From contig NZ_JAFHKT010000145.1 in assembly GCF_017052465.1 (NCBI RefSeq), positions 221,399-285,398 on the forward strand: a stretch of DNA of 64,000 nucleotides, in the 5' to 3' direction. Under the pieces are notes generated by a model. That model saw only the letters and a list, made by a program, of their open reading frames with translations. It did not search any database and had not been told where the DNA came from. Of the stretch, positions 19,371-27,464 are shown in pieces. The first letter of the stretch is position 1; each line of letters begins with the position of its first letter. Made by a program: the position numbers and the translations under genes. This DNA comes from Arthrobacter pascens (GTDB lineage Bacteria > Actinomycetota > Actinomycetes > Actinomycetales > Micrococcaceae).

Positions 19371-20387
19371 TTACGCGTCAGCCTCTCCCTGCAACGGCGA
19401 ACGGCCTTCGCCCCGGGCACGCGCGGCAACGCGGGTGAGGAGTTCGGCGAGGCGCGCTGCGGCGTCGGGGTTCCCGCCGCTCACCGCAAGCCGGTGGCCG
19501 TCGGTTTTCCGGACGACGACGGCGGGTCCGCTGCTCACGAGCACGGCTGCGGTTTCACCGTGGTTGCGGTAGCCCCAGCCGCCATAGTCAGCCGCGCGGA
19601 CGTCCGCCGGAGCGGCAGCGGAGATGGCCTCGGCCGGCACATCCACCACCCGCAGTATCCCGGCGACGAAAACCCGCAGCCCGCTGCGGTCCGCTGTGAC
19701 ACGGGCAAAGAGAAAGGCCGCACCGACGATGGCCGCGGCAACCAGCAGGGCTCCCAGCCACGGAACCGCGATCGAAATGAGCAAAGCCGGAAACAGGCTG
19801 GCAATGCCGATCATGACGAAGACGGAGCTGCGGGCGTGGACCCACATCCTGATCGAATCCCTGGCCAGCTCGGGGTCAAGCTCCAGCTCCAGGGCACGCT
19901 GCAGCGCCTGGTCGTCCTCGGGTGTCCACTGCCGGTCCGCTTTGAATACGAACCCCATGATGACCCCCAGGGAGAGAGCGGCGCCGCTCCCGGTGGCCAG
20001 CACGATCAGGTCCACATGGGAGTCCCGGGCGTCGGCCACCCCGGCCTGCCCCACAAGGCCTGCTGCCAGCACGGCCGTCACGAACAGGCTCAATGTGAGG
20101 CCGGCACCCATCATGATGCGCCGCATCACTGTGGGCCGGGAAAGGGGCACGGCCTGCAGCAGCACCAGCCAGCCGGCGGCGACGATCAGCGCAGCCCCGC
20201 CGCCCACGTAGGCTTCAAAGGGCGCAAAGCTGGCACCGCCGGCCTCGTCCCAGCGAACCGCCAGGGGGTCCGGCAGGTCGGGCTGCAACAGCATGGCGCT
20301 GACGGCGAACGCCGAAGCGAGCAGTACGGGAAACCCGATTGCGAAGCGCAGCGCCTTAGTGTCCACCGAATCGAGGAACTTTCCCAT
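19371..20387 (-). CDS. DUF1648-type integral membrane protein with a C-terminal soluble domain
   Basis: A 338-residue protein. The N-terminal half has a DUF1648-like motif (LPDPLAVRWDEAG) between the first two membrane segments, then four further hydrophobic segments to about residue 235. The C-terminal part (about 235-330) is soluble and resembles a small beta-rich sensor or PH-like domain. Function is unknown; relatives occur as anti-sigma or cell-envelope accessory proteins, which is not demonstrated here. A TAGCGT hexamer six bases before the ATG indicates a leaderless transcript, back-to-back with pepN. Confidence 0.75.
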   Translation of the reverse strand: MGKFLDSVDTKALRFAIGFPVLLASAFAVSAMLLQPDLPDPLAVRWDEAGGASFAPFEAYVGGGAALIVAAGWLVLLQAVPLSRPTVMRRIMMGAGLTLSLFVTAVLAAGLVGQAGVADARDSHVDLIVLATGSGAALSLGVIMGFVFKADRQWTPEDDQALQRALELELDPELARDSIRMWVHARSSVFVMIGIASLFPALLISIAVPWLGALLVAAAIVGAAFLFARVTADRSGLRVFVAGILRVVDVPAEAISAAAPADVRAADYGGWGYRNHGETAAVLVSSGPAVVVRKTDGHRLAVSGGNPDAAARLAELLTRVAARARGEGRSPLQGEADA

Positions 20388-20393
20388 GCCTTA

Positions 20394-20399
20394 ACGCTA
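20394..20399 (-). promoter_or_regulatory. -10 hexamer, leaderless start of the DUF1648 gene
   Basis: TAGCGT on the minus strand ends six bases before the ATG at 20387. Confidence 0.55.
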
Positions 20400-20512
20400 C
20401 TCCGGCGGCGCCGCCGGAGGGACCGGAAACGTGATCCGCGCAACTTGCCAAAGACCCGGCCAATGAAAGAATGGCTTCACAGTAATACCCACCACTCTCT
20501 GGAGGCACAATC

Positions 20513-23074
20513 TTGCCAGGTATGAACCTGACGCGCGCCGAAGCCCGCGAACGCGCCGAACTGATCTCCGTCGATTCCTACGAAGTAAGCCTGGACCTGA
20601 CCAGGGGCGAGAAAGTATTCGGCGCCACCACCACCGTAAAGTTCAGCGCTGCGCCCGGCTCCTCCAGCTTCATCGACGCCGTGACCGAGTCGGTGCACAG
20701 CGTGACACTCAACGGGCGGCCATTGGACCCCGCGGAGGTCTCCGACGGCATCCGCATCCAGTTGCCGGACCTGGCAGCGCACAACGAGCTCACTGTGGTG
20801 GCGGACACGCCGTACATGAACACGGGCGAGGGACTGCACCGCTTCGTTGACCCGGTGGACGGCGAGGTGTACCTGTACACCCAGTTCGAGGTGCCGGACT
20901 CCCGCCGCATGTTTGCCGTCTTCGAGCAGCCGGACCTCAAGGCCACGTTCAAGTTCACCGTGACGGCCCCGTCGCACTGGGACGTCGTCTCCAACTCCCC
21001 CACGCCGGCGCCCGCGGAAACGTCCCCCGGAGCTGACGGCGGCGCCCGCTCCGTATGGGAGTTTGCGCCGACTCCGCGGCTTTCCTCCTACGTCACAGCC
21101 TTGATTGCGGGCCCCTACCAGTCCGTTCGCAGCGACGTCACGGGATCGGACGGCCGCGTCATTCCGCTCGGCGTGTTCGCCCGGAAGTCCCTGATGCAGT
21201 ACCTGGACGCCGACAACATCTTCGAGCTCACCCGCCAGGGGTTCGAGTTCTTCGAGGCTCAGTTCGGCTGCCCCTACCCCTTCGAAAAGTACGACCAGCT
21301 GTTCGTCCCCGAATTCAACGCCGGGGCGATGGAAAACGCCGGCGCCGTGACCATCCTGGAAGGCTACGTCTTCCGGGGCAAGGTCCCGGAAGCCCAGGTG
21401 GAACGCCGCGCCATCACGGTCCTGCACGAACTGGCGCACATGTGGTTCGGGGACCTGGTGACCATGCGCTGGTGGAACGACCTCTGGCTCAACGAGTCCT
21501 TCGCCGAGTACATGTCCCACCTCGCCGCGGTGGAGAACACGAAGTTCCAGAGCGCCTGGACCACGTTTGCCTCGGTCGAAAAGTCTTGGGCCTACCGCCA
21601 GGACCAGCTGCCCACCACACACCCCATCTTCGCGGAGATCAACGATCTCCAGGACGTCGAGGTCAACTTCGACGGCATCACCTACGCCAAGGGTGCGTCC
21701 GTGCTGCGCCAACTCGTGGCGTGGGTGGGCCCGGAACAGTTCATGGCCGGCGTCCGTGAGTACTTCGCCAAGCACGCGTGGGGCAACACCGAGCTGGGCG
21801 ATCTGATGATCGAGCTGGAGAAGGCCAGCGGTCGCGACCTGGACCGGTGGGGGCGCCTCTGGCTGGAGACCGCCGGGGTGAACACGCTTCAGCCCGAGCT
21901 GGCCGTGGATGCGGACGGCGTGATCACCGGCTTCGCCATCCGGCAGTCGGCCGTCGCCGACCAGCCGACTCTCCGCCCCCACCGCCTTGCCGTGGGGTTC
22001 TACGATGTCACCGCAGAGGGAAAGCTGGAGCGCACCCACCGCGAGGAGCTCGACGTCGAGGGGGAACGCACCGACGTGCCGGCGCTGGCCGGACTGCGTC
22101 AGCCGGACCTCATCCTCCTCAACGATGACGACCTCGCCTACGCCAAGGTCCGGCTGGATGAGAAGTCGCTGGCCACGGCCACGGCGCATTTGAAGGACTT
22201 CAGGGAGAGCCTGCCCCGCACGCTCGTGTGGGGCTCGGCCTGGGACGCCGCCCGCGACGGCGAGACCCCGGCCCGTGGCTACGTGGACCTGATCCTTTCC
22301 AACATCGCCGCCGAAAGCGACTCCTCGGTGATCCTGGTCCAGCTGCGGCAGCTGGCCACCACGCTGACGTTCTACGTTGCCGAGGAACGCCGGGAAGCCA
22401 CCATCGTGGCTGCGACCGACCGGCTGTGGGACCTCGCCTCAGGGGTGCCGGGCGGCTCGGATGCGCAGCTGCAGTTCGTCAAGTCCTACGCCCTGCTGGC
22501 CCGCAGCGGGCAGCAGCTGGATAACGTGGCCGGGCTGCTGGACGGCTCCCTCACACTGCCCGGGCTGGCGGTGGACCAGGACCTGCGCTGGGAGCTTGTG
22601 GCCTCCCTCGTGGTGGGCGGACAGCTGGGCCAGGAGCAAATCGACGCCGAACTGGCACGGGACAACACCTCCAGCGGGCAGAACGCGGCCGCTCTGGCGA
22701 AGGCGGCTATCCCCACGCCCGAGGCGAAGGCCGCAGCCTGGGAGTCGATCGTGGTCAAGGGCGAGCTGTCCAACGCCATTCAGGCGTCGGCCGTCGCCGG
22801 GTTCACGCGCGTGCTGGACACCCGCCTGCTGGAGCCGTACTCGGAGAAGTACTTCGAGGCGGTTCCCGGAATCGTCGCGGAGCGGACCAATGCGCTGGCG
22901 CAGCAGATCGTCGTCGGACTTTACCCGGCGCAGCTGACCACGCAGTCCACCGTGGACCGCACGGACGAGTTCCTGGCGTCCCTCCCGGAGGAGAGCGCGG
23001 CGCTGCGCCGCATGATGCTGGAAAACCGCGACGGCGTTGCCCGGGCCCTGCGGGCACGCGCGGCCGACGTCTAG
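20513..23074 (+). CDS. pepN: Aminopeptidase N (M1 family zinc metallopeptidase)
   Basis: Removes N-terminal residues from peptides in the cytoplasm. The substrate motif GAMEN is near residue 271. The zinc motif HELAH is at about 305-309, with the third ligand Glu in NESFAEY about 19 residues on. The C-terminal ERAP1-like helical domain fills the rest of 853 residues. The start is taken as TTG at 20513 because GGAGG sits seven bases before it; the next ATG at 20522 would have 16. It is a single gene with a GC-rich inverted repeat (about 23086-23124) after the stop. Confidence 0.96.
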   Translation: MPGMNLTRAEARERAELISVDSYEVSLDLTRGEKVFGATTTVKFSAAPGSSSFIDAVTESVHSVTLNGRPLDPAEVSDGIRIQLPDLAAHNELTVVADTPYMNTGEGLHRFVDPVDGEVYLYTQFEVPDSRRMFAVFEQPDLKATFKFTVTAPSHWDVVSNSPTPAPAETSPGADGGARSVWEFAPTPRLSSYVTALIAGPYQSVRSDVTGSDGRVIPLGVFARKSLMQYLDADNIFELTRQGFEFFEAQFGCPYPFEKYDQLFVPEFNAGAMENAGAVTILEGYVFRGKVPEAQVERRAITVLHELAHMWFGDLVTMRWWNDLWLNESFAEYMSHLAAVENTKFQSAWTTFASVEKSWAYRQDQLPTTHPIFAEINDLQDVEVNFDGITYAKGASVLRQLVAWVGPEQFMAGVREYFAKHAWGNTELGDLMIELEKASGRDLDRWGRLWLETAGVNTLQPELAVDADGVITGFAIRQSAVADQPTLRPHRLAVGFYDVTAEGKLERTHREELDVEGERTDVPALAGLRQPDLILLNDDDLAYAKVRLDEKSLATATAHLKDFRESLPRTLVWGSAWDAARDGETPARGYVDLILSNIAAESDSSVILVQLRQLATTLTFYVAEERREATIVAATDRLWDLASGVPGGSDAQLQFVKSYALLARSGQQLDNVAGLLDGSLTLPGLAVDQDLRWELVASLVVGGQLGQEQIDAELARDNTSSGQNAAALAKAAIPTPEAKAAAWESIVVKGELSNAIQASAVAGFTRVLDTRLLEPYSEKYFEAVPGIVAERTNALAQQIVVGLYPAQLTTQSTVDRTDEFLASLPEESAALRRMMLENRDGVARALRARAADV

Positions 23075-23123
23075 GAACGGCGGCTGACGCCGGCGGGCCC
23101 CCGGCGGCGCGCCGGCCGGCGTC

Positions 23124-23129
23124 TAAACT
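23124..23129 (+). promoter_or_regulatory. -10 hexamer, leaderless start of the OsmC gene
   Basis: TAAACT is followed by six bases and then the ATG at 23136. Confidence 0.6.
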
Positions 23130-23135
23130 GGCGGC

Positions 23136-23627
23136 ATGGCCCTTGACGAGCACCATTATTCGCTGACTGTTCGCTGGACCGGCAACCGCGGGAGCGGCAC
23201 GTCGTCGTACCGGGACTACTCCCGGGACCACGACGTCGAGATTCCCGGGCTGCCGGTCCTCAAAGGCTCGGCCGACCCCACCTTCCACGGAGACCGTTCC
23301 CGGTACAACCCGGAGCAGCTGCTGCTCACGGCCCTGGCGCAGTGCCACATGCTGTCCTTCCTGCACGTGGCCGTGCGGCACGGCGTGGCCGTTCTGTCCT
23401 ATGAGGACCACGCCAACGGACTGATGCGGCTCAACCGTGACGGCAGCGGCCAGTTCGAAACGGTGACCCTCCGCCCCCACGTGACGGTGGCTGACCCGGC
23501 ACACGTCGCGCTTGCCGAGGAGATGCACCGGGAGGCCAACGCGGTGTGTTTCATCGCCCGCAGCGTAAATTTCCCCGTGTTGCACGTTCCCGTTACCACA
23601 GCGGCCGGGAGCCGGCCACCGGAATAA
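23136..23627 (+). CDS. OsmC family peroxiredoxin-like protein
   Basis: A probable thiol-dependent organic hydroperoxide reductase of the OsmC/Ohr superfamily; 163 residues. The two reactive cysteines are in the conserved places, one in AQCHMLSFLH (helix) and one in AVCFIARSVNFPV (C-terminal). An Arg in the SRYNPEQLLL segment is the usual activating residue. It acts in the cytoplasm. The gene is monocistronic, with its own -10 hexamer and no Shine-Dalgarno. It precedes the MscS and haemoglobin genes but is separated from them by about 100 bases. Confidence 0.88.
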   Translation: MALDEHHYSLTVRWTGNRGSGTSSYRDYSRDHDVEIPGLPVLKGSADPTFHGDRSRYNPEQLLLTALAQCHMLSFLHVAVRHGVAVLSYEDHANGLMRLNRDGSGQFETVTLRPHVTVADPAHVALAEEMHREANAVCFIARSVNFPVLHVPVTTAAGSRPPE

Positions 23628-23726
23628 CCCCGCTACGCTTAAAAGGAAACGGCGACCAACCCGCCGCGCATACGCGGGCAGGAAATTCCGGCTGGCGCCG
23701 GACAGCAACAAGGAGCATCCCTACAG

Positions 23727-24398
23727 ATGTACAGCATGTTTACAACGCCGTCGGCCTCGCTTGAGCCCGCAGGGTTCAACGTCGCCGGCATAGCGATCAG
23801 CCTCGGCGCGGGCATTCTCCTGTGGCTGGTGGCAACCTACGTGATCTCCCGGATCACCAAGCGGGTCGCCAGCGGAACGACACTGTTCAAGAAGCCCCAC
23901 TTCCGGTGGGTCGCTCCCGCCCTGCGCGCCCTGGACCATGAACGCCGTGTCCAGCGTGCCCGGACCATCGGGTCGCTGCTGAACAGCGTGATCGGCGTGG
24001 TCCTCGCCGTCATCACCAGCATCTACGTGCTGAAGAACCTCGACGTCGACGTCGCGCCGCTGCTGACCAGCGTCGGTATCCTCGGTATCGCCATCGGTTT
24101 CGGTGCCCAGCAGCTCATCCGCGACTTCCTGGCCGGCATCTTCATCACTATCGAGGACCAGTACGGCATCGGGGACATCATCGAGACCAGCGAAGTGGTT
24201 GGCGTGGTGGAGTCGATCGGGCTGAGGATCACCCGGGTCCGGGACGACAACGGGGCCATCTGGTACTTGCGGAACGGCGAAATCCTTCGCGTGGGAAACC
24301 GCTCGCAGGGCAATTATGTGGCCCCCGCAGAGGAGCCAGACGCCGGGCCGCTTGAGGCCGATGCCCAGCACGGACCGCAGCAGAAAGCCGGAGAGTAA
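23727..24398 (+). CDS. Small mechanosensitive channel (MscS family)
   Basis: A 223-residue membrane protein with three hydrophobic segments and the MscS pore signature: a TSVGILGIAIGFGAQ stretch (TM3, small-residue-rich) followed by the beta domain LAGIFITIEDQYGIGDII. The C-terminal alpha/beta vestibule is very short compared with E. coli MscS (286 residues), ending in a charged tail. It should release solutes under hypo-osmotic stress. The start codon is uncertain because two ATGs nine bases apart (23727 and 23736) are in frame. It is two bases from the truncated-haemoglobin gene, so the pair is an operon. Confidence 0.87.
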   Translation: MYSMFTTPSASLEPAGFNVAGIAISLGAGILLWLVATYVISRITKRVASGTTLFKKPHFRWVAPALRALDHERRVQRARTIGSLLNSVIGVVLAVITSIYVLKNLDVDVAPLLTSVGILGIAIGFGAQQLIRDFLAGIFITIEDQYGIGDIIETSEVVGVVESIGLRITRVRDDNGAIWYLRNGEILRVGNRSQGNYVAPAEEPDAGPLEADAQHGPQQKAGE

Positions 24399-24400
24399 CC

Positions 24401-24859
24401 ATGACCATCCCGACTCCTTCGGAACCCAACGCGCCCCGGCAGCTGATGCGCAACGACCCGTTCAGCCAGCCGGGCTACACCGACAACTTCTATGACGCTG
24501 TTGGCGGCCACGAGACCTTCGTGAAGCTGATCGACGTGTTCTACGACGGCGTGGCTGCAGACCCTCTGCTGCGGGCAATGTATCCGGAAGAGGACCTGGA
24601 ACCGGCCAAGCGGCGGTTCCTGATGTTCCTCGAACAGTATTGGGGCGGTCCCACCACCTATGGCGAGGAACGCGGCCATCCCCGGCTGCGCATGCGCCAC
24701 ATGCCGTTCAAGGTGACGCCGGAGGCGAAGGACCGCTGGCTGCACCACATGCGCGCGGCCGTGGACTCGCTGGAGCTGCCGCCGCTGTACGAGGGCACCC
24801 TGTGGGACTACATGGAGCGGGCGGCGCTCTCCATGGTCAACAGCCCGTCCGGGGCCTAG
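24401..24859 (+). CDS. glbO: Group II truncated haemoglobin (GlbO-like)
   Basis: A haem-binding 2-over-2 globin of 152 residues, likely for oxygen/NO chemistry or redox signalling. The proximal His100 lies in RLRMRHMPF, the group II signature Trp113 (position G8) in DRWLHHM, and a Tyr48 at B10 in DVFYDG. An N-terminal extension of about 18 residues (SEPNAPRQLMRND) precedes the globin fold, as in mycobacterial trHbO. It is co-transcribed with the MscS gene upstream. Confidence 0.92.
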   Translation: MTIPTPSEPNAPRQLMRNDPFSQPGYTDNFYDAVGGHETFVKLIDVFYDGVAADPLLRAMYPEEDLEPAKRRFLMFLEQYWGGPTTYGEERGHPRLRMRHMPFKVTPEAKDRWLHHMRAAVDSLELPPLYEGTLWDYMERAALSMVNSPSGA

Positions 24860-24888
24860 GCACGCCAGGGTTCGCTGGCGGGTCCGTG

Positions 24889-25551
24889 CTAGAGCAGGCC
24901 TGCACCTGTCCGGGCCAGGACGTGCCCGCGGCTGCCGCTGAGGCGGAACCAGCGCCCGGCCCGGTAGAGCCGCTGTTCGTCGCTGGCCAGGAAGCCGAGC
25001 GCGAGGGCGGCGAACGCCGCGCCCGCCGGTAGCCCGGAGCGCCCCTCGAGTTCGCGTCCCCAGACCGCGGCGCGGGCGTTGTTGACGATGAGGGCGCCGG
25101 GGTTGTCCGGCATGATCCCCGCGACCTCTGCGATGCCCGCCTCCGCAGCCTCCCGCAGCTCGGAGTCCGGAATGGCACCGATCAGCTCCCAGCCTCCCCG
25201 CGGCGCTCCGACGCCGGCCCAGGATTCCGTGACGGTCGACGGCGGGACCGGCAGCTCGGCGTCGTTCTCCCCCGCCCGGGCGAGCCGGTCGAGGACGGCC
25301 GCCAGCGGCACGGTGACATCCGTGGTGGACGGTTCCGCCAGGCCCATGGTGCGGAGCCCGAGGATGGTGGGTGTGGACTCCCCCAGGATCCGGGGCCGGA
25401 GCACGCAGACGTACGCGGCCAGTACCGGACCTGCGGCCTGGAGGCGGATGGCGCCGTCGTCGACGGCCTTGGCGCGGGTGGCGTAGGTGCGGAGATCGGC
25501 AAGATCGCGTGGGTCCGCGAAGCGGAAGGACTGGGTGAGGAGATCAGACAC
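24889..25551 (-). CDS. Conserved hypothetical protein, actinobacterial
   Basis: A 220-residue soluble protein with no recognised catalytic motif. The sequence has LTQSFRFADPRD near the start and a GLRTMGLAEPSTTDVTVPLAAVLDRLAR segment, and ends with RGHVLARTGAGLL. Length, composition and codon use are like the neighbours. The frame continues upstream to 25671 across the tesB start, but the GTG at 25551 is chosen because TAGTGT sits seven bases before it. It is divergent from tesB with about 60 bases between the two starts. I do not recognise its function. Confidence 0.72.
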   Translation of the reverse strand: MSDLLTQSFRFADPRDLADLRTYATRAKAVDDGAIRLQAAGPVLAAYVCVLRPRILGESTPTILGLRTMGLAEPSTTDVTVPLAAVLDRLARAGENDAELPVPPSTVTESWAGVGAPRGGWELIGAIPDSELREAAEAGIAEVAGIMPDNPGALIVNNARAAVWGRELEGRSGLPAGAAFAALALGFLASDEQRLYRAGRWFRLSGSRGHVLARTGAGLL

Positions 25552-25558
25552 ATCTAAA

Positions 25559-25564
25559 ACACTA
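25559..25564 (-). promoter_or_regulatory. -10 hexamer, leaderless start of the hypothetical gene
   Basis: TAGTGT on the minus strand lies seven bases before the GTG at 25551. Confidence 0.5.
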
Positions 25565-25601
25565 CCGGCTGGGCTCGGTTGAGCGCTGCCGGGGCGACGT
25601 C

Positions 25602-25607
25602 TAGAGT
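25602..25607 (+). promoter_or_regulatory. -10 hexamer, leaderless start of tesB
   Basis: TAGAGT is followed by six bases and the ATG at 25614. Confidence 0.6.
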
Positions 25608-25613
25608 CAAACC

Positions 25614-26594
25614 ATGACTGAAGCGGACGCCGGATTGCAGGAAGTACCCACCAATGACCCCACCACTTCACTGATCGAACTGCTGGACCTCGGTGAACTT
25701 GAAGGTGCCCGCACGGATGAGGATATTTTCATGGGCCCGTCCCAGCGCCAGCCGCACCAGCGGGTCTTTGGCGGCCAGGTGCTGGCCCAGTCCCTCATCG
25801 CGGGAATGCGCACCGTGGAGGACGACCGGACGGTGCATTCCATGCACGGATATTTCCTCCGGCCCGGCGACGCAGACAAGCCCATCACGTTCGGGGTGCA
25901 GCGGCTGCGGGACGGCCGCTCGTTCTCGGCGCGCCGGGTCCATGCGTATCAGGAGGGAAAGCCGATCCTGTCCATGATTGCCTCCTTCCAGGCCGGGGAC
26001 GAGGGCATCGAGCACCAGTCGGAGATGCCGGCCGGAATCCCGGATCCGGAGTCCCTCCCCAGCACCGCCGACCTTCTGGGGAAATACGACCATCCCGTGG
26101 CGCGGCACTGGGCCTATGAACGGCCGTTCGACATCCGCCACGTGGACCCTGCCCTCTATGTCGCGGCCACCGGCAAGAAGGAAGCCAGCAATGCCGTCTG
26201 GATGAAGACCTTCAGCCGTATGCCGGACAATGCCAATACGCACCGGGCGGCCTTGGCCTACGCCAGCGACTACACCCTGCTGGAATCGATCCTGCGCAAG
26301 CACGGGCTGAGCTGGATCACCCCGGGGATGAGCGTGGCCAGCCTGGACCATGCCATGTGGTGGCACCGGCCGGTGCGGGTTGACGAGTGGCTGCTCTACG
26401 TCCAGGAATCGCCCAGCGCCCAGGGTGCCCGGGGGCTGGCCACGGGCAAGATCTTCAACCGCGACGGCCTGCACGTGGCGTCCGTGGCCCAGGAAGGCAT
26501 GGTCCGCGTGCCGACGGACCTGAAGAGCAAGGTTGCGGGCGCTTTCCAGTCCAAAGTCCTGCAGCACCAGATGCGCAAGGCCGACCGGGACTAG
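25614..26594 (+). CDS. tesB: Acyl-CoA thioesterase II (double hot-dog fold)
   Basis: Hydrolyses acyl-CoA to free fatty acid and CoA. The 326 residues contain the two hot-dog repeats of TesB: an N-terminal FGGQVLAQSL helix and SMHGYFLRPG strand, and a C-terminal half with SLDHAMWWHRP, the Asp-containing catalytic segment. The GLATGKIF and GMVR strands close the second hot-dog. Because the -10 hexamer is six bases upstream and no Shine-Dalgarno is seen, it is read as leaderless. Nothing in the neighbourhood ties it to a specific lipid pathway. Confidence 0.92.
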   Translation: MTEADAGLQEVPTNDPTTSLIELLDLGELEGARTDEDIFMGPSQRQPHQRVFGGQVLAQSLIAGMRTVEDDRTVHSMHGYFLRPGDADKPITFGVQRLRDGRSFSARRVHAYQEGKPILSMIASFQAGDEGIEHQSEMPAGIPDPESLPSTADLLGKYDHPVARHWAYERPFDIRHVDPALYVAATGKKEASNAVWMKTFSRMPDNANTHRAALAYASDYTLLESILRKHGLSWITPGMSVASLDHAMWWHRPVRVDEWLLYVQESPSAQGARGLATGKIFNRDGLHVASVAQEGMVRVPTDLKSKVAGAFQSKVLQHQMRKADRD

Positions 26595-26728
26595 TCCCGT
26601 CCTCCTGCCCGCGGGCATGCGAAAGGCCGGTTCCCGCTGTGAACCGGTCCCCATAAGTTGGACTCGCTACGCCCCGCCGGTCGTATGGAAGGATGACTGA
26701 ACTAACCTCTGGGGGGGATGGGGAATCA

Positions 26729-27232
26729 ATGATGATCACAGGCAAACGCAAGGGCATGGCACCCATCGCAGCAATTGGGGTGATTGTCGGTCTCACAAGC
26801 TGCGCGGTCAACTCGCAGCCTGCTGCTGTGCCGCAGAAATCTACAACCACGCAACCCGCAGCCGCTTTCCAGTACAGGGAATTCGCTTCTGTCGATGATG
26901 CCCGTCGAGCTGTTGCCGGCGTGATCGGCTGCGATGACGAGCCTAAGACGGATCCCATCATCAATCCGGACCTTGCAGGTTTCACGGCTGAATACGTCGT
27001 GTGCGCAAACCGTGTCCAGGTTGTGTGGTTCAAGACCGAAGAGGCCCGAAATGCCGAGCACCAGCTACACAGTGATTCGGCGCAGCCGCTGACCATTGTT
27101 GAGGGCGGGAACTGGATGGTAGTGGACATGTCGGAAGCACTGGATGAGCCTCCAAGCGGCAAAGATTTGAGGGCACTGGCTCAGGAACTCGGCGGCAATT
27201 TCAGATACGTGAGCGGGGTTGGATCTTCCTGA
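26729..27232 (+). CDS. Putative lipoprotein, lower-GC gene
   Basis: A 167-residue secreted protein with an N-terminal basic region, a hydrophobic helix and the lipobox LTSC near residue 25. After cleavage it would be lipid-anchored on the outer face of the membrane. The mature part has two cysteines (IGCDDE and VVCANRV) and no recognised domain. Two ATGs at 26729 and 26732 follow a G-rich Shine-Dalgarno. Third-position G+C is visibly lower than in the flanking genes, which suggests recent acquisition. A hairpin at 27390-27434 lies beyond it. Function is unknown. Confidence 0.7.
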   Translation: MMITGKRKGMAPIAAIGVIVGLTSCAVNSQPAAVPQKSTTTQPAAAFQYREFASVDDARRAVAGVIGCDDEPKTDPIINPDLAGFTAEYVVCANRVQVVWFKTEEARNAEHQLHSDSAQPLTIVEGGNWMVVDMSEALDEPPSGKDLRALAQELGGNFRYVSGVGSS

Positions 27233-27389
27233 TACGAGGAAAAACCGCCTGCTCCAGCCGGTCGCAAGGCTGCCAGCCCCGGCACAGCCTCGAAAAGATT
27301 TGTTGCTTTGCCACTTCCTACGCGGCGAGCGCCTGTGCCTCGTCCCTCAAGGGTCCTCAGATAACGAACTACTCTCCTGCATGCCACTG

Positions 27390-27434
27390 CTCCCCGACGG
27401 TAAGGACTGATTTCTCAGTCCAACCTTCGGGGAG
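27390..27434. terminator. Hairpin after the lipoprotein gene
   Basis: CTCCCCGA at 27390 pairs with TCGGGGAG ending at 27434. Inner pairing between GGACTGA and TCAGTCC continues around a four-base loop. It is shared by the convergent ABC-F gene. Confidence 0.65.
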
Positions 27435-27464
27435 CAGTTCACAACCGGCCTTTTACAGTGGCGG

